This document shows, piece after piece, positions 36,505 to 45,781 of a DNA stretch of 64,000 bases (position 1 is its first letter; the number at the start of each line of letters is the position of its first letter). Made by a program: the position numbers and the translations under genes. The notes under the pieces are model-generated. The model did no database searches. It saw only the letters and a list, made by a program, of their open reading frames with translations, and had not been told where the DNA came from. The stretch is from contig JAFGRK010000016.1 in the NCBI GenBank assembly GCA_016935175.1, positions 1 through 64,000 on the forward strand, given 5' to 3'. This DNA is from Candidatus Woesearchaeota archaeon (GTDB taxonomy: Archaea; Nanobdellota; Nanobdellia; Woesearchaeales; SM23-78).

Positions 36505-36534
36505 AGGATAGAGAACCGCATATATTCTTATCCT
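36505..36534 (-). promoter_or_regulatory. pst promoter with flanking inverted repeat
   Basis: AGGATA at 36505-36510 and TATCCT at 36529-36534 form an inverted repeat around the minus-strand TATA box GAATATATGC (36527-36518). A regulator binding here would block TBP. The PhoU-AbrB protein at 38615 is a candidate regulator, but the link is inference. Confidence 0.35.
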
Positions 36535-36629
36535 ATAGACAGTATTTATTTCTCTCTTTTGCTATATACTTCTTTCAGCTTAAGGATTTATGCTTCAAGA
36601 GTTATTTGTTGGTTATGCGGGGTGAAAGC

Positions 36630-37430
36630 ATGGGCAAGCATAAGCAAGGCATTTCAATAGTAATACCTACTCTTAATGAGGAAAAGAACATTGATGAGCT
36701 TCTAGCTAACATCATGGGGCTGGAAAAATCCTCTGAAAAACCTGGCGAAAAAACTGATTATGAGCTTGAAATCATAGTTGCCGATGCTAATTCAAAGGAC
36801 AAAACCAGGCAGGTCGCTGAGGCTTATGGCGCAAGGGTCATCCATGGAGGCCTTCCTGGCCATGCCAGAAACCAAGGAGCCAGGTTTGCAAGCCATGAAA
36901 TGGTTTATTTCCTTGATGCAGACGTGCGCATACAAGACAAGGATTTCATTGGCAAGTCATTCCAGGAGTTCAGGGAAAGAAATCTTGATTGCGCAGGCAT
37001 GGATAACTATCTTCTCTGGAGCGGAAATGAGAAAGCCTTTTCAAAATCAGCAGCCAACCTGGTGTTTGGGGTTGCCAATGCTTATATCAAGGGAGTGCAG
37101 AATACCAAGAACCCCAGGGCTGTGAGCACTGCCATGATTGTCAAGAGGCCTGAGTTCATAACTCTGGGTGGATTTGATGAGAACATCTACTGGGGTGAGG
37201 ATTCTGAGCTAGCAAAAAGATTTGCGTCATCCGGCTATAAGTTCGGAATACTTGACTCAGTCTCTATTAAAGTTTCTCCTAGAAAAGCAGTTTCCCAGGG
37301 CTCTGTCAGGTTTGCCAAGAATGTCTTGAGGCTAAATGCTTATAGAAGCAAGCACGGCGAGGTATCAAGAGAGATTTACAACCAGCTCACAGGGATACAG
37401 GATTATTTTGCAAGGGCCAATCCTGGCTAA
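36630..37430 (+). CDS. GT2 glycosyltransferase
   Basis: A 266-residue GT-A transferase. The N-terminus reads ISIVIPTLNEEKNID, with VADANSKDKT, FLDADVRI (DxD) and WGEDSELAKRF (catalytic acidic motif) in order. It would transfer a sugar from an NDP donor. ATG 36630 has the ribosome binding site GGGGTGA; an earlier in-frame start lacks one. It is divergent from pstS and its end overlaps the convergent PHP gene by 44 bp. Glycan loci on both sides suggest surface glycan synthesis. Confidence 0.85.
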   Translation: MGKHKQGISIVIPTLNEEKNIDELLANIMGLEKSSEKPGEKTDYELEIIVADANSKDKTRQVAEAYGARVIHGGLPGHARNQGARFASHEMVYFLDADVRIQDKDFIGKSFQEFRERNLDCAGMDNYLLWSGNEKAFSKSAANLVFGVANAYIKGVQNTKNPRAVSTAMIVKRPEFITLGGFDENIYWGEDSELAKRFASSGYKFGILDSVSIKVSPRKAVSQGSVRFAKNVLRLNAYRSKHGEVSREIYNQLTGIQDYFARANPG

Positions 37431-38496
37431 GAAAATCAATCCTATCATCAAGCTTAATCTTATCATCAAGCGACTCTATTGTCTGTATTATTTGCTCTGC
37501 ATTCCTATGCTGTGGGTTGATGTAGGCAGAGTGCGCTATATGGTAGCCTAGCAACCCAAATAATGCGCTTATTGCAAGGGCATTGGCTCTTCTCACAGGC
37601 CTGAAGTGGCTTATCTTCCTATTCGTTATAAGGTCAATGAAGTTATCAAGGCTCTTCACTCCTGTTCCCATGGAATAATTCTTTTCCTTGAGCTTTTCCC
37701 TGCTTGCCTCTATGAATTGCTTTATCCAGCCATTTACTTCAGCCTGTATAAAGCCATAATCAAGGCTATGCGGGACAATTAAGCTGTTCCCTTGCTTGAT
37801 GTTTTCCCAGCACTCCCTGAAACTTTCCCCTTTTGCAAGGGTAGATTTTATAGGGTGGCCCCTGTGGTTGTCAGAGCTGCTTACAATCCCTTTACTGTAC
37901 TGCTCTGCAAGCCTTAGGGTTATGAGGTTTTGCTTCTCAATCCTACCTTGGTTATAAGCTTCTATCACATCAAATTCCTTGATTATCTGTGGAAGCAGTT
38001 TCCAGTCAGGCTTTTCCCTTGCTTCTGGCCAAGTCGGATGGTTGAGCATGTAAGGCAGCTCTTCTTTTTTCAAATAATCAATGAAGCCATAGAAATCTCC
38101 TTGCTTTGCTCTAGCTTCAAGCTCATTGAAATGGCTGTTGCTTAGCTCATAGACATTGACATGAATGGTGTGAGTATTATTGCTTCCTCCTATGGTTTTG
38201 GGCTTTATTTTTATTTCCACCCCTCTTACCAGGCCTGGCAAGCCTTCTGCTAGCTCATCATACGCATCCATGGTGTCGTGGTCTGTAAATGTGATATAAT
38301 CCCAGCCCTCTGCTTTCATCTTATTATATAGATGCTCAGGGGCAACGCTTTGGGCTGGCAGCACATCGCTTGAGCAGGAAGTGTGGAGGTGAGGGTCTAT
38401 AATCTTGTATCCTTTGGCCAGGTAATCTGGCACTGCTTTTTCTGGCACTAGCTTGCTTAAGTATCCGCCTGTTTGATTTGCTTTGTGTTGATTCAT
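37387..38496 (-). CDS. PHP-domain phosphoesterase
   Basis: A 369-residue protein with a PHP metal-dependent phosphoesterase domain. Metal ligands are in DPHLHT (HLH at residues 36-38), FTDHDT, LVRGVEIK, MLNHPTW and SSDNHRGH. Family members cleave phosphoesters of nucleotides, polyphosphates or histidinol phosphate. The C-terminal 100 residues are unassigned. ATG 38496 follows GAGG by about 7 nt and fits the TATA box AGATATATAC at 38541-38550. It is divergent from PhoU-AbrB. Confidence 0.8.
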   Translation of the reverse strand: MNQHKANQTGGYLSKLVPEKAVPDYLAKGYKIIDPHLHTSCSSDVLPAQSVAPEHLYNKMKAEGWDYITFTDHDTMDAYDELAEGLPGLVRGVEIKIKPKTIGGSNNTHTIHVNVYELSNSHFNELEARAKQGDFYGFIDYLKKEELPYMLNHPTWPEAREKPDWKLLPQIIKEFDVIEAYNQGRIEKQNLITLRLAEQYSKGIVSSSDNHRGHPIKSTLAKGESFRECWENIKQGNSLIVPHSLDYGFIQAEVNGWIKQFIEASREKLKEKNYSMGTGVKSLDNFIDLITNRKISHFRPVRRANALAISALFGLLGYHIAHSAYINPQHRNAEQIIQTIESLDDKIKLDDRIDFLSQDWPLQNNPVSL

Positions 38497-38540
38497 GCAA
38501 AACCTCTTTTTACCTGATAACCTATTTATCATCAAAAAGT

Positions 38541-38591
38541 AGATATATACCTATGCTTCGTTAAGTATATAGCAAACAAAAAATTTATATA
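38541..38591. promoter_or_regulatory. Divergent TATA boxes of PHP and phoU-like genes
   Basis: AGATATATAC (38541-38550), read on the minus strand, serves the PHP gene. TTTATATA (38584-38591) on the plus strand is about 26 bp before the leaderless ATG at 38615. Confidence 0.55.
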
Positions 38592-38614
38592 TTAGTTCTT
38601 TTTTCAGGTACATT

Positions 38615-39502
38615 ATGGAAGCAAGAAGGCTGCAAAAAGTAGGCAACCGCTCATATGCTGTGTGCCTGCCAAAGAAATGGGTGCTGGATAACAAGATAAA
38701 GGAACAGGACCACATATTCATGGACATAAAACAAAACAATGACCTAGTTCTGAAGGCAAAGCAGCAAGAGGAAAAAATCAAGGACAGCATCACAGTGGAT
38801 ATAGCAGATATAGACCACCTGCCGGAATTCCTCGTCTTATGCTATGTCAAGAACGTAGACAAGATAAACCTCAACTCAAAAAAGCCTGACTACGAGAATT
38901 TCAAGGCGATTAAGAAAGTGGTAAGCTATCTTGAAGGGTATGAGATAACAGAAGAGGATGAAAGCCATGTAGAGATACAGTTCCTGTTCAAGGACGTGAA
39001 CATAACACTAAAGCACTTGCTTAGGAGGATGACTTACCTGTTGTCTATAATGGTTACGGCGCTGGAGAACAAGGATATAGAAACCCTGCTGAAGACAGAG
39101 ACAACAACAGACCAGCTCTACCACCTATCAAAGAGGATAATGCACTCATGCATGAAGAACAGCAAGCAAAGGGAAGAGAACGACATTAGGAGCGAGGAAG
39201 ACCTTTTGTTCATGAATATCATCTTCAAGAAGCTGGAAAACATAGGCGACAGGTTTGAGTCATTGACAGACAAGAAGCTGAGCGAATCAGACTATAAGCT
39301 CCTGAAAGAGATGATAAGCCTGCTTAACGACTTGTTCTTCAAGAAAAGCGAGCTGAAAAGCCACAAGGAAAAGCTAGCTAAGATAAAGAAGAGCGCTAAC
39401 ACCAGCGCCATAAGAGGCTCATTGCTCAGCATAGCAGACCTCTGCCTTGACATATTCGAGAATGTTGTGTCAATAGAGTACAGCAGGAAATACTTCAAAT
39501 AG
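38615..39502 (+). CDS. PhoU-domain regulator with N-terminal AbrB/SpoVT domain
   Basis: A 295-residue protein. Residues 1-45 form a SpoVT/AbrB DNA-binding domain (RRLQKVGNRSYAVCLPKKWV). The rest is helical with two PhoU-like three-helix units, as in archaeal PhoU proteins. In haloarchaea and related groups this fusion is associated with phosphate regulation. The transcript appears leaderless. Proximity (2.1 kb) to pstSCAB and an inverted repeat at the pst promoter make it the likely phosphate regulator. A second AbrB-domain gene starts at 63758. Confidence 0.85.
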   Translation: MEARRLQKVGNRSYAVCLPKKWVLDNKIKEQDHIFMDIKQNNDLVLKAKQQEEKIKDSITVDIADIDHLPEFLVLCYVKNVDKINLNSKKPDYENFKAIKKVVSYLEGYEITEEDESHVEIQFLFKDVNITLKHLLRRMTYLLSIMVTALENKDIETLLKTETTTDQLYHLSKRIMHSCMKNSKQREENDIRSEEDLLFMNIIFKKLENIGDRFESLTDKKLSESDYKLLKEMISLLNDLFFKKSELKSHKEKLAKIKKSANTSAIRGSLLSIADLCLDIFENVVSIEYSRKYFK

Positions 39503-39529
39503 TTTTATCTGGGAAATAGGATTTAGAAA

Positions 39530-39539
39530 AATATAAAAA
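39530..39539 (+). promoter_or_regulatory. TATA box of DegT/heptose operon
   Basis: AATATAAAAA lies about 28 bp before ATG 39563, consistent with a leaderless transcript that opens the seven-gene sugar operon. Confidence 0.55.
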
Positions 39540-39562
39540 CCAGCTACCTGTCCTTCTGGCTT

Positions 39563-40660
39563 ATGGAAGTGCCATATTCTTATCTCAAGGAGCAGTTCAG
39601 CAGCCCTGATGCTATACTTGCAGATGTTAAAAAGCTGGTTCAAAGCGGAGACTTCACACTTGGTAAGGCTCTTGAAGAGTTTGAAAAGAAGTTTGCAAGC
39701 TACCTGGGAGCCAAGTATGCTATTGGTGTGGGCACAGGCACAGATGCGCTCAGGCTCTCACTAATGGCAGCAGGAATAAAGCCTGGCGATGAGGTAATAA
39801 CTGCCGCTAACACCTTCTACTCAACAGCAGCAGCAATAGCCACTGTAGGCGCTAGGCCGGTTTTTGTGGATGTTGATGACAGTCTGCTAATGAACCCTGG
39901 CTTGATTGAGAAGGCCATCACCAAGAAGACTAAGGCAATAATTCCTGTGCACCTTCATGGCTTGCTTTGTGAAATGAAAAAGATAAGTGTGATTGCAAAA
40001 AAACATGATTTAGTGATAATTGAGGACTCATGCCAAAGCCTAGGAGCTATGATTGAAGGAAAAAAAGCAGGAACATTTGGCTTGACAGGATGCTTTTCCT
40101 TTCATCCACTTAAGCCTCTCAATGTATGGGGAGATGCAGGAATGGTCGTGACTGACTCTGATGCTGTCAAGGACAGGATTCTTCTGCTTCGCAACAATGG
40201 CTTGAAAAACAGGGATGAATGCGAAGAATATGCTTATAATTGTAGGATGGACACACTTCAGGCAGTAGTAGGCAACCACCTGATTGGAGACCTGGACAAA
40301 GTACTGGATGCAAAGATAGCAAATGCTAATTACTATGACAAGGAACTATCCAAGATTAAGCAGATAAAAGTGCCAGCAAGAAACAGCAAGAACAGGTATG
40401 TGTTCCATAATTATGTTGTATTTGCAGAAAAAAGAGATGAGCTGATAGACTACCTGAAAAAGAAGGGTGTGACTGCAAAAATCCATTACCCAATCCCATT
40501 GCACCTGCAAAAAGCAAGCAAATACCTAGGATACAAAGCAGGTGACTTTCCTGTTGCAGAAGCACAGGCAAAAAAAATAATATCCTTACCAGTGCACCAG
40601 TACATTACAAAAGAGCAAAGGGAGTTTGTTGTGAAAATGATCAAGGAGTTCTACAAATAA
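39563..40660 (+). CDS. DegT/DnrJ/EryC1 sugar aminotransferase
   Basis: A 365-residue PLP-dependent aminotransferase acting on keto-sugar nucleotides. It shows the family landmarks GTGTDALRLSL, PGDEVITAANTFYSTA, PVFVDV, IPVHLHG, VIIEDSCQSLGA and the PLP lysine within SFHPLKPLNVWGDAG. It starts with MEVPYSYLKEQF, the usual N-terminus. It is followed 17 bp later by a paralogue. The pair could make one or two amino-sugars, for example a nonulosonate precursor for NeuB. Confidence 0.92.
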   Translation: MEVPYSYLKEQFSSPDAILADVKKLVQSGDFTLGKALEEFEKKFASYLGAKYAIGVGTGTDALRLSLMAAGIKPGDEVITAANTFYSTAAAIATVGARPVFVDVDDSLLMNPGLIEKAITKKTKAIIPVHLHGLLCEMKKISVIAKKHDLVIIEDSCQSLGAMIEGKKAGTFGLTGCFSFHPLKPLNVWGDAGMVVTDSDAVKDRILLLRNNGLKNRDECEEYAYNCRMDTLQAVVGNHLIGDLDKVLDAKIANANYYDKELSKIKQIKVPARNSKNRYVFHNYVVFAEKRDELIDYLKKKGVTAKIHYPIPLHLQKASKYLGYKAGDFPVAEAQAKKIISLPVHQYITKEQREFVVKMIKEFYK

Positions 40661-40677
40661 GCGAGCATGGTTTTAAT

Positions 40678-41835
40678 ATGAACAAAAACAAAGACACAGA
40701 AGCAGAGAAAATATCAAAGCCATTGATGAAAGTGCCTTACACTAATTTCAAGCAGCAGTACGAGTCAATAGGCAAGGAGATTCTTAGCGCAATAACGCCC
40801 ATACTTGCAAGCGGAGACTTTGTGATGGGGGATTCTGTGAAAAAGTTTGAGAAAGATTTTGCAGATTATTCTCAATGCAAATATGCAATTGGAGTGGCAA
40901 ATGGCACAGATGCACTCTTTCTTTCCTTAAAAGCCCTCGGAATAGGTCCTGGAGATGAAGTCATAACTCCCCCTAACTCATTCCTTGCGACTGCAGGAGC
41001 AATAATCGCAGCAGGAGCAAAGCCTGTGTTTGTTGATGTGCGCGAAGACTATAACATAGACCCAGAGCTTATTGAAAAGGCAATAACACCAAAGACCAGG
41101 GCAATACTTCCAGTGCACCTGACAGGCAGGCCTGTAGACATGGAGCCAATAATGAACATAGCAAAAAAGCACAAGCTCTTTGTGGTTGAGGACGCAGCCC
41201 AGGCAGTAGGCGCAGAATACAAGGGAAAAAAAGTAGGCTCATTTGGAGATGCAGCAGGGTTTTCACTTCATCCGCTCAAGAACCTTAACATTGCAGGAGA
41301 TGGTGGCTTGATAACCACAAGTTCAGATGAGCTTTACAAGAAGTTGAGCTTGCTGCATAACCACGGACTCAAGAACAGGGATGAATGCGAGTGCTGGGGA
41401 TTCAACTCAAGGCTTGACTCAATACACGCAAGAATTGCCTTGGTAAAGCTCAAGCACATTGACAATTGGACAGGTAAGATAAGAAAAATTGCAAAAACTT
41501 ATGCAAAAGAGCTCAAAGGAATCAAAGGCATATCATATGTTCCTGTTGACAAGCCATATGAGAAAGCAGTCTACCACACCTTCATAATCCAGTGCGACAA
41601 AAGAGACGAGCTCCAGCAATACCTGCTCAAAAAAGGCATTGGCACCAAGATCCATTACCCAATACCAATCCACCTGCAGAAATCAGCAGCAAGCCTAGGA
41701 TACAAACCAGGAGACTTCCCCATGACAGAGACACAGGCAAAAAGAATCCTAAGCTTGCCAATCTACCCAGAGCTCACAGAGGAGCAGATAAGACTGGTGA
41801 TTAAAGAGATAAAGGGTTTCTATAAAGGCAAATGA
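40678..41835 (+). CDS. DegT/DnrJ/EryC1 sugar aminotransferase (paralogue)
   Basis: A 385-residue PLP enzyme clearly related to its upstream neighbour. Motifs include VANGTDALFLSL, PGDEVITPPNSFLATA, LPVHLTGRP, VVEDAAQAVGAE and the lysine in SLHPLKNLNIAGDGG. An N-terminal extension of 16 residues precedes MKVPYTNF, which aligns with the start of the paralogue, so ATG 40726 could be the true start. The middle of the substrate loop (GRPVDM against GLLCEM) differs, suggesting different sugar specificity. Confidence 0.92.
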   Translation: MNKNKDTEAEKISKPLMKVPYTNFKQQYESIGKEILSAITPILASGDFVMGDSVKKFEKDFADYSQCKYAIGVANGTDALFLSLKALGIGPGDEVITPPNSFLATAGAIIAAGAKPVFVDVREDYNIDPELIEKAITPKTRAILPVHLTGRPVDMEPIMNIAKKHKLFVVEDAAQAVGAEYKGKKVGSFGDAAGFSLHPLKNLNIAGDGGLITTSSDELYKKLSLLHNHGLKNRDECECWGFNSRLDSIHARIALVKLKHIDNWTGKIRKIAKTYAKELKGIKGISYVPVDKPYEKAVYHTFIIQCDKRDELQQYLLKKGIGTKIHYPIPIHLQKSAASLGYKPGDFPMTETQAKRILSLPIYPELTEEQIRLVIKEIKGFYKGK

Positions 41836-41914
41836 TTTCGTGGATGCTTGCACCAATAACTTTATTAATAAACTACTATTTGCTATATTATCAATAATTA
41901 TAGGGGGGATTAGT

Positions 41915-42586
41915 TTGGGAGAGCTGGTTAACTTCATAACACCTTTTCACAAGAAAGCTAAAAGGGAATACCTTCCGAGGATGATGGATGAGAAAGCCAA
42001 ATGCATGGTCATTGCAAAGCAGTATGAGTTTGACTATTGGGATGGCGACCGCAGATATGGTTATGGAGGCTACACTTATAGGCCTGGCTACTTTGAGCCT
42101 ATGGCAAAGCAGCTCATTGAAAAATACAAGCTCACAAACAGCCCTAAGACTAAGATTCTTGATGTTGGCTGTGGAAAAGCATTTCTTCTCTTTGAGATTC
42201 ACAAGCTCTTGCCTAAGGCAAATGTTGTTGGGTTTGACATTTCAAAGCACGGCTTAGCAGGTGCCCAGGATGAGATAAAAAAGGACCTGTTCATTCACAA
42301 GGCCCAGGACCCTTACCCTTTCAAGGACAAGGAATTTGACTTGATTATTTCACTGGGAACACTTCATAACCTGCAGATTTTTGACCTGAAAAAAGCACTG
42401 AAGGAAATTGAGAGAGTGGGCAAGAAAAAATACATTATGGTGGAAAGCTTCAGGAATGAGCAAGAGCTGTTCAACCTGCAATGCTGGGCATTGACTTGCG
42501 AGTCGTTCTTCACTCCAGAAGCCTGGGTGTGGATTTACAAAGAGTTTGGCTGCGACTGCGATTATGAATTCATATACTTTGAATAA
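41915..42586 (+). CDS. SAM-dependent methyltransferase
   Basis: A 223-residue class I methyltransferase. Motif I is ILDVGCGKAFLL, then VVGFDISKHG and DLIISLGTLHNLQIFDLKKAL, followed by a YIMVESFRNE strand. An unusual Tyr/Gly/Arg-rich N-terminus (YWDGDRRYGYGGYTY) precedes the core. TTG 41915 is chosen because GGGGGG lies about 6 nt before it and a TATA-like region lies upstream; the ATG at 41840 would add a hydrophobic stretch. It sits between aminotransferase and dehydrogenase genes and likely N- or O-methylates a sugar nucleotide. Confidence 0.75.
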   Translation: MGELVNFITPFHKKAKREYLPRMMDEKAKCMVIAKQYEFDYWDGDRRYGYGGYTYRPGYFEPMAKQLIEKYKLTNSPKTKILDVGCGKAFLLFEIHKLLPKANVVGFDISKHGLAGAQDEIKKDLFIHKAQDPYPFKDKEFDLIISLGTLHNLQIFDLKKALKEIERVGKKKYIMVESFRNEQELFNLQCWALTCESFFTPEAWVWIYKEFGCDCDYEFIYFE

Positions 42587-42605
42587 GATATCATGAGGTG
42601 TTATT

Positions 42606-43724
42606 ATGGCTAAAAAACCTATGGCTAACGTTAATGGCGATTCGAGTGATAAGAATAAAGGAAGCATGCTTGGAAAAAAGATTAAGGCAGCAATACTTGT
42701 GGAGCAGAAAAAGCCTCTTGTGGTTGCAGATATAACCCTGCCTGAAAAGCTTGATTACGGCCAGGTGCTGGTAAAGATTCATTACACAGGAATATGCGGC
42801 TCACAGCTCAATGAGATTGACGGAGTAAAAGGCCCTGACAAGTTCCTGCCGCATCTATTAGGCCATGAAGGCGGAGGAGTAGTTGAGGAAATAGGCCCTG
42901 GTGTGACTGTTGTAAAGCCAGGAGACCATGTGGTGATGCATTGGAGAAAAGGCAACGGCATACACGCAGCAACCCCTAAATATAAGTGGGAAGACAAGAA
43001 TCACGGTACCAGGGTTGTAAATGCTGGCTGGGTAACAACTTTCAGTGAGTACGCAGTGATATCTGAGAACAGGCTCACGCCAATACCCAAAGATTATGAC
43101 TTGAAAATCGCACCTCTCTATGGATGTGCGCTCACAACAGCCTTTGGAGTGATTAACAACAATGCAAAGCTAAAGACAGGAGAGTCAATCCTGATATTTG
43201 GCACAGGCGGAGTAGGTAATGCAGTTGTCTTCATGGCAAGCCTTGCATCAGCTAACCCCATTATCGCTGTTGACATCAATGATTTCAAGCTTGCAAATGC
43301 AAAAAAGCACGGAGCCACTCATATAATCAACTCCAAGAGAGAGGACGCTGCAAAAAAAGTTCTAGAGATGTTCCCGAGCGGAGTGGACGTGGCAGTTGAT
43401 ACCACAGGAATAAATGAGATACGAGAGCTGGCGTATGAGCTGACAAGCGCTGAAGGCATAACAGTGCTTGTTGGAGTGCCTAAGCACGGGGATAAGATGT
43501 GCATAGACTCATTTCCGCTTCACTTCTACAAGAAGATAACAGGCTCGCATGGCGGAGAGTCAATGCCCAGTAGGGACATCCCCAGGCTCATAAGGCTGCA
43601 CCAGGTCAAAAAATATGACCTTAACGGCATGATATCGCATTATTTCCTCCTTGACAAGATTAACGAGGCAATAGCGCTTGTTCGCACTGGCAATGCTATA
43701 AGGTGCATTATCAAGATGGTGTGA
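42606..43724 (+). CDS. Zinc-type medium-chain alcohol dehydrogenase
   Basis: A 372-residue MDR-family oxidoreductase. The catalytic zinc ligands are seen in GICGSQ and GHEGGGVVEEIGPGVT. The four-Cys structural zinc lobe is missing. The Rossmann motif GTGGVGNAVV binds NAD(P). The fold is related to class III alcohol dehydrogenases but lacks their Cys cluster. A ribosome binding site GAGGTG precedes the ATG. In this operon it could oxidise or reduce a sugar hydroxyl or keto group. Confidence 0.85.
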   Translation: MAKKPMANVNGDSSDKNKGSMLGKKIKAAILVEQKKPLVVADITLPEKLDYGQVLVKIHYTGICGSQLNEIDGVKGPDKFLPHLLGHEGGGVVEEIGPGVTVVKPGDHVVMHWRKGNGIHAATPKYKWEDKNHGTRVVNAGWVTTFSEYAVISENRLTPIPKDYDLKIAPLYGCALTTAFGVINNNAKLKTGESILIFGTGGVGNAVVFMASLASANPIIAVDINDFKLANAKKHGATHIINSKREDAAKKVLEMFPSGVDVAVDTTGINEIRELAYELTSAEGITVLVGVPKHGDKMCIDSFPLHFYKKITGSHGGESMPSRDIPRLIRLHQVKKYDLNGMISHYFLLDKINEAIALVRTGNAIRCIIKMV

Positions 43725-43777
43725 TTGGCAACAAGCTAAGTGAAATCAGCTAAATGCTTATGGTGGTGGCATAAAAA

Positions 43778-44689
43778 ATGAGATTCATAGTGATAGGAGC
43801 TTCAGGATTTGTTGGCAATAGGATTCTTTCCCATCTGCTAGCATCAGACTATGATGCCATAGGCACGTATTCTAGTAGGAAGCCAGAGCCAGATTTGAAA
43901 GGTAAATCAGGAAACTCAGCTTTCATAGAATATAATCTTCTTGAAGACAAGCTCAAGGACTGCCTTCCAAAAGGCTTTATTGCAAATGGAGGGAGAAATG
44001 AAAAGACATACGCTATCATCTGCGCTGCCATGAGCAGGATTGACGAGTGCTTCCTTAACAAGGAGCTAAGCTATAAGCTGAATGTAGAAAGGACTATAAA
44101 TCTTCTTTATGAGCTCAAGGAGCTTGGAATCAAGCCTGTTTTCTTCTCCTCAAGCCAGGTATTTGACGGCAAAAAAGGCCCTTATACAGAGAAGAGCAAG
44201 CCTGCGCCTGTGTGCGAGTATGGGAAGCAAAAGCTTGAAGTTGAGAGGTTTATCCAAAAGGAGGTTCCTGATAGCATAATCATAAGGACCGACAAGGTGA
44301 TTGATGACCATTACATGAAAGGCCAGACTCTTTCTGACTGGTACGATGCTGTCAAGGCAAAAAAGGCAATCTATTGCATTGAAGGCAAGACTATGTCACC
44401 CACAGCTGTTGCTGATATGGCAAATGCAGTGCGACTGCTATGCGAAAAAAACCTTTCAGGGATTTACCATGTTGCCAACACAGAATTTTTCACAAGGGAA
44501 AGCTTGGCTAAGGAGTTTGTGAAAGCCTTGGAAGCAGAAGCAGATGTTGCCACAAGGCCAGTGGAGTTCTTTAACTTTGCAGACAAGCGCTCAATTGAGA
44601 CGCACCTTGATTCAGGCAAGTTCATAAAAGCTACAGGCATGAGATTCACTACTATGCGGGAAGTTTTCAATAGGTTTATAAATAAATAA
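43778..44689 (+). CDS. RmlD-like NDP-sugar reductase
   Basis: A 303-residue SDR similar to dTDP-4-dehydrorhamnose reductase. The NAD motif is VIGASGFVGNRIL, the active site YGKQKLE (YxxxK) follows SSSQVFDGKKGPY, and MSPTAVADMANAV is the typical C-terminal substrate segment. It would reduce a 4-keto-6-deoxy sugar nucleotide. The Gmd at 19596 makes such a product, and HldD-like epimerisation is another option. Ribosome binding site GTGGTGG lies upstream. Confidence 0.8.
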   Translation: MRFIVIGASGFVGNRILSHLLASDYDAIGTYSSRKPEPDLKGKSGNSAFIEYNLLEDKLKDCLPKGFIANGGRNEKTYAIICAAMSRIDECFLNKELSYKLNVERTINLLYELKELGIKPVFFSSSQVFDGKKGPYTEKSKPAPVCEYGKQKLEVERFIQKEVPDSIIIRTDKVIDDHYMKGQTLSDWYDAVKAKKAIYCIEGKTMSPTAVADMANAVRLLCEKNLSGIYHVANTEFFTRESLAKEFVKALEAEADVATRPVEFFNFADKRSIETHLDSGKFIKATGMRFTTMREVFNRFINK

Positions 44690-44728
44690 AAATTATCGAG
44701 GCTGATTAGAGGGATTTAAGGGGGCAAA

Positions 44729-45781
44729 ATGGACATAGCTGCCAATAGGGAAGCGGAAACAGAGAAATACCTTTCCCAGCTAAAGAAAAGGCTGAAGCTA
44801 GAGCACATAAGAGGCCACCTGGAAAAGCTCAAGGACCTCAATGTTCTGGTATTAGGGGACACTATAATTGATGAATATGTCTTTGTGCTGCCTAAGGGCA
44901 GGGCGATAAAGGACCCTATACTTTCTGCAGAGTACCAGTACAGCGAAGCCTATGCAGGGGGCATACTTGCCATTGCGCGCCACATAAGCGATTTTGTCAA
45001 GAAAGTCAAGGTAGTGACGTTGATAGGTGATATAGATCCTAAGCTTGACCTGATAAAAAGCTCTCTTAAGGATAACATTGAGCTCAAGACCTTTACAAAA
45101 AAAGGCTCGCACACAACTGTGAAAAGACGATACATAAACTCTTATAGGAACGTGAAGCTTTTCAAGATAGAGTTCATGAATGACAAGCCAATAACAACAG
45201 AGCTGTCAAAGCAGATATCAACCTATCTTGCTGATGAAGCGCCAAAATACGACCTGGTGGTTATAGGTGACTTTGGCCATGGCTTCCTTAACAAGGAGCT
45301 CAAGCACAAGCTAAGGGAAAAATCCAAGTTCTTGGCAGTCAATGCCCAGTCCAACAGCGCCAACATGGGGTACAACTATTTCACCCATTACAACAAGCCA
45401 GACTTCATGACCCTCTCTGAGGAAGAGCTGCGCCTTCCATTGTCCATGAGATTCGAGGACCTGAACGAAGTCATAGCCCGTGGGAAAGAATCATTTGACC
45501 TGCAGAACTTTATGGTTACCATAGGGAAGAGGGGGAGCGTGTATGTGGATAAGGAGAAATCCTATAAAGTTCCTGTGCTTACATCATCGGTTAAGGATAC
45601 AGTAGGGGCAGGTGATGCACTTTTTGCACTGACTTCGCTTTTTGCTTATTCCCAAGCTCACCCTGAGATGATACCTTTCATCGGCAACTGCGCAGGAGGC
45701 ATTGCTGCCAACATCATGGGCAACAAGGAGAGTGTTACTAGGGATAAGCTGCTGGAGTTCGCAGGAGGACTGATAAAATGA
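44729..45781 (+). CDS. PfkB-family heptose 7-phosphate kinase-like protein
   Basis: A 350-residue ribokinase-fold kinase resembling the N-terminal half of HldE/RfaE. GDTIIDEY at residues 43-50 and the PfkB signature DTVGAGD with GAGD at 293-296 (catalytic Asp) are intact. In bacteria this enzyme phosphorylates D-glycero-D-manno-heptose 7-phosphate at C1. A 30-residue helical leader precedes the domain. Its stop overlaps the GmhA start by 4 bp (ATGA), supporting a joint heptose pathway. Other sugar kinases of this fold are possible in principle. Confidence 0.85.
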   Translation: MDIAANREAETEKYLSQLKKRLKLEHIRGHLEKLKDLNVLVLGDTIIDEYVFVLPKGRAIKDPILSAEYQYSEAYAGGILAIARHISDFVKKVKVVTLIGDIDPKLDLIKSSLKDNIELKTFTKKGSHTTVKRRYINSYRNVKLFKIEFMNDKPITTELSKQISTYLADEAPKYDLVVIGDFGHGFLNKELKHKLREKSKFLAVNAQSNSANMGYNYFTHYNKPDFMTLSEEELRLPLSMRFEDLNEVIARGKESFDLQNFMVTIGKRGSVYVDKEKSYKVPVLTSSVKDTVGAGDALFALTSLFAYSQAHPEMIPFIGNCAGGIAANIMGNKESVTRDKLLEFAGGLIK

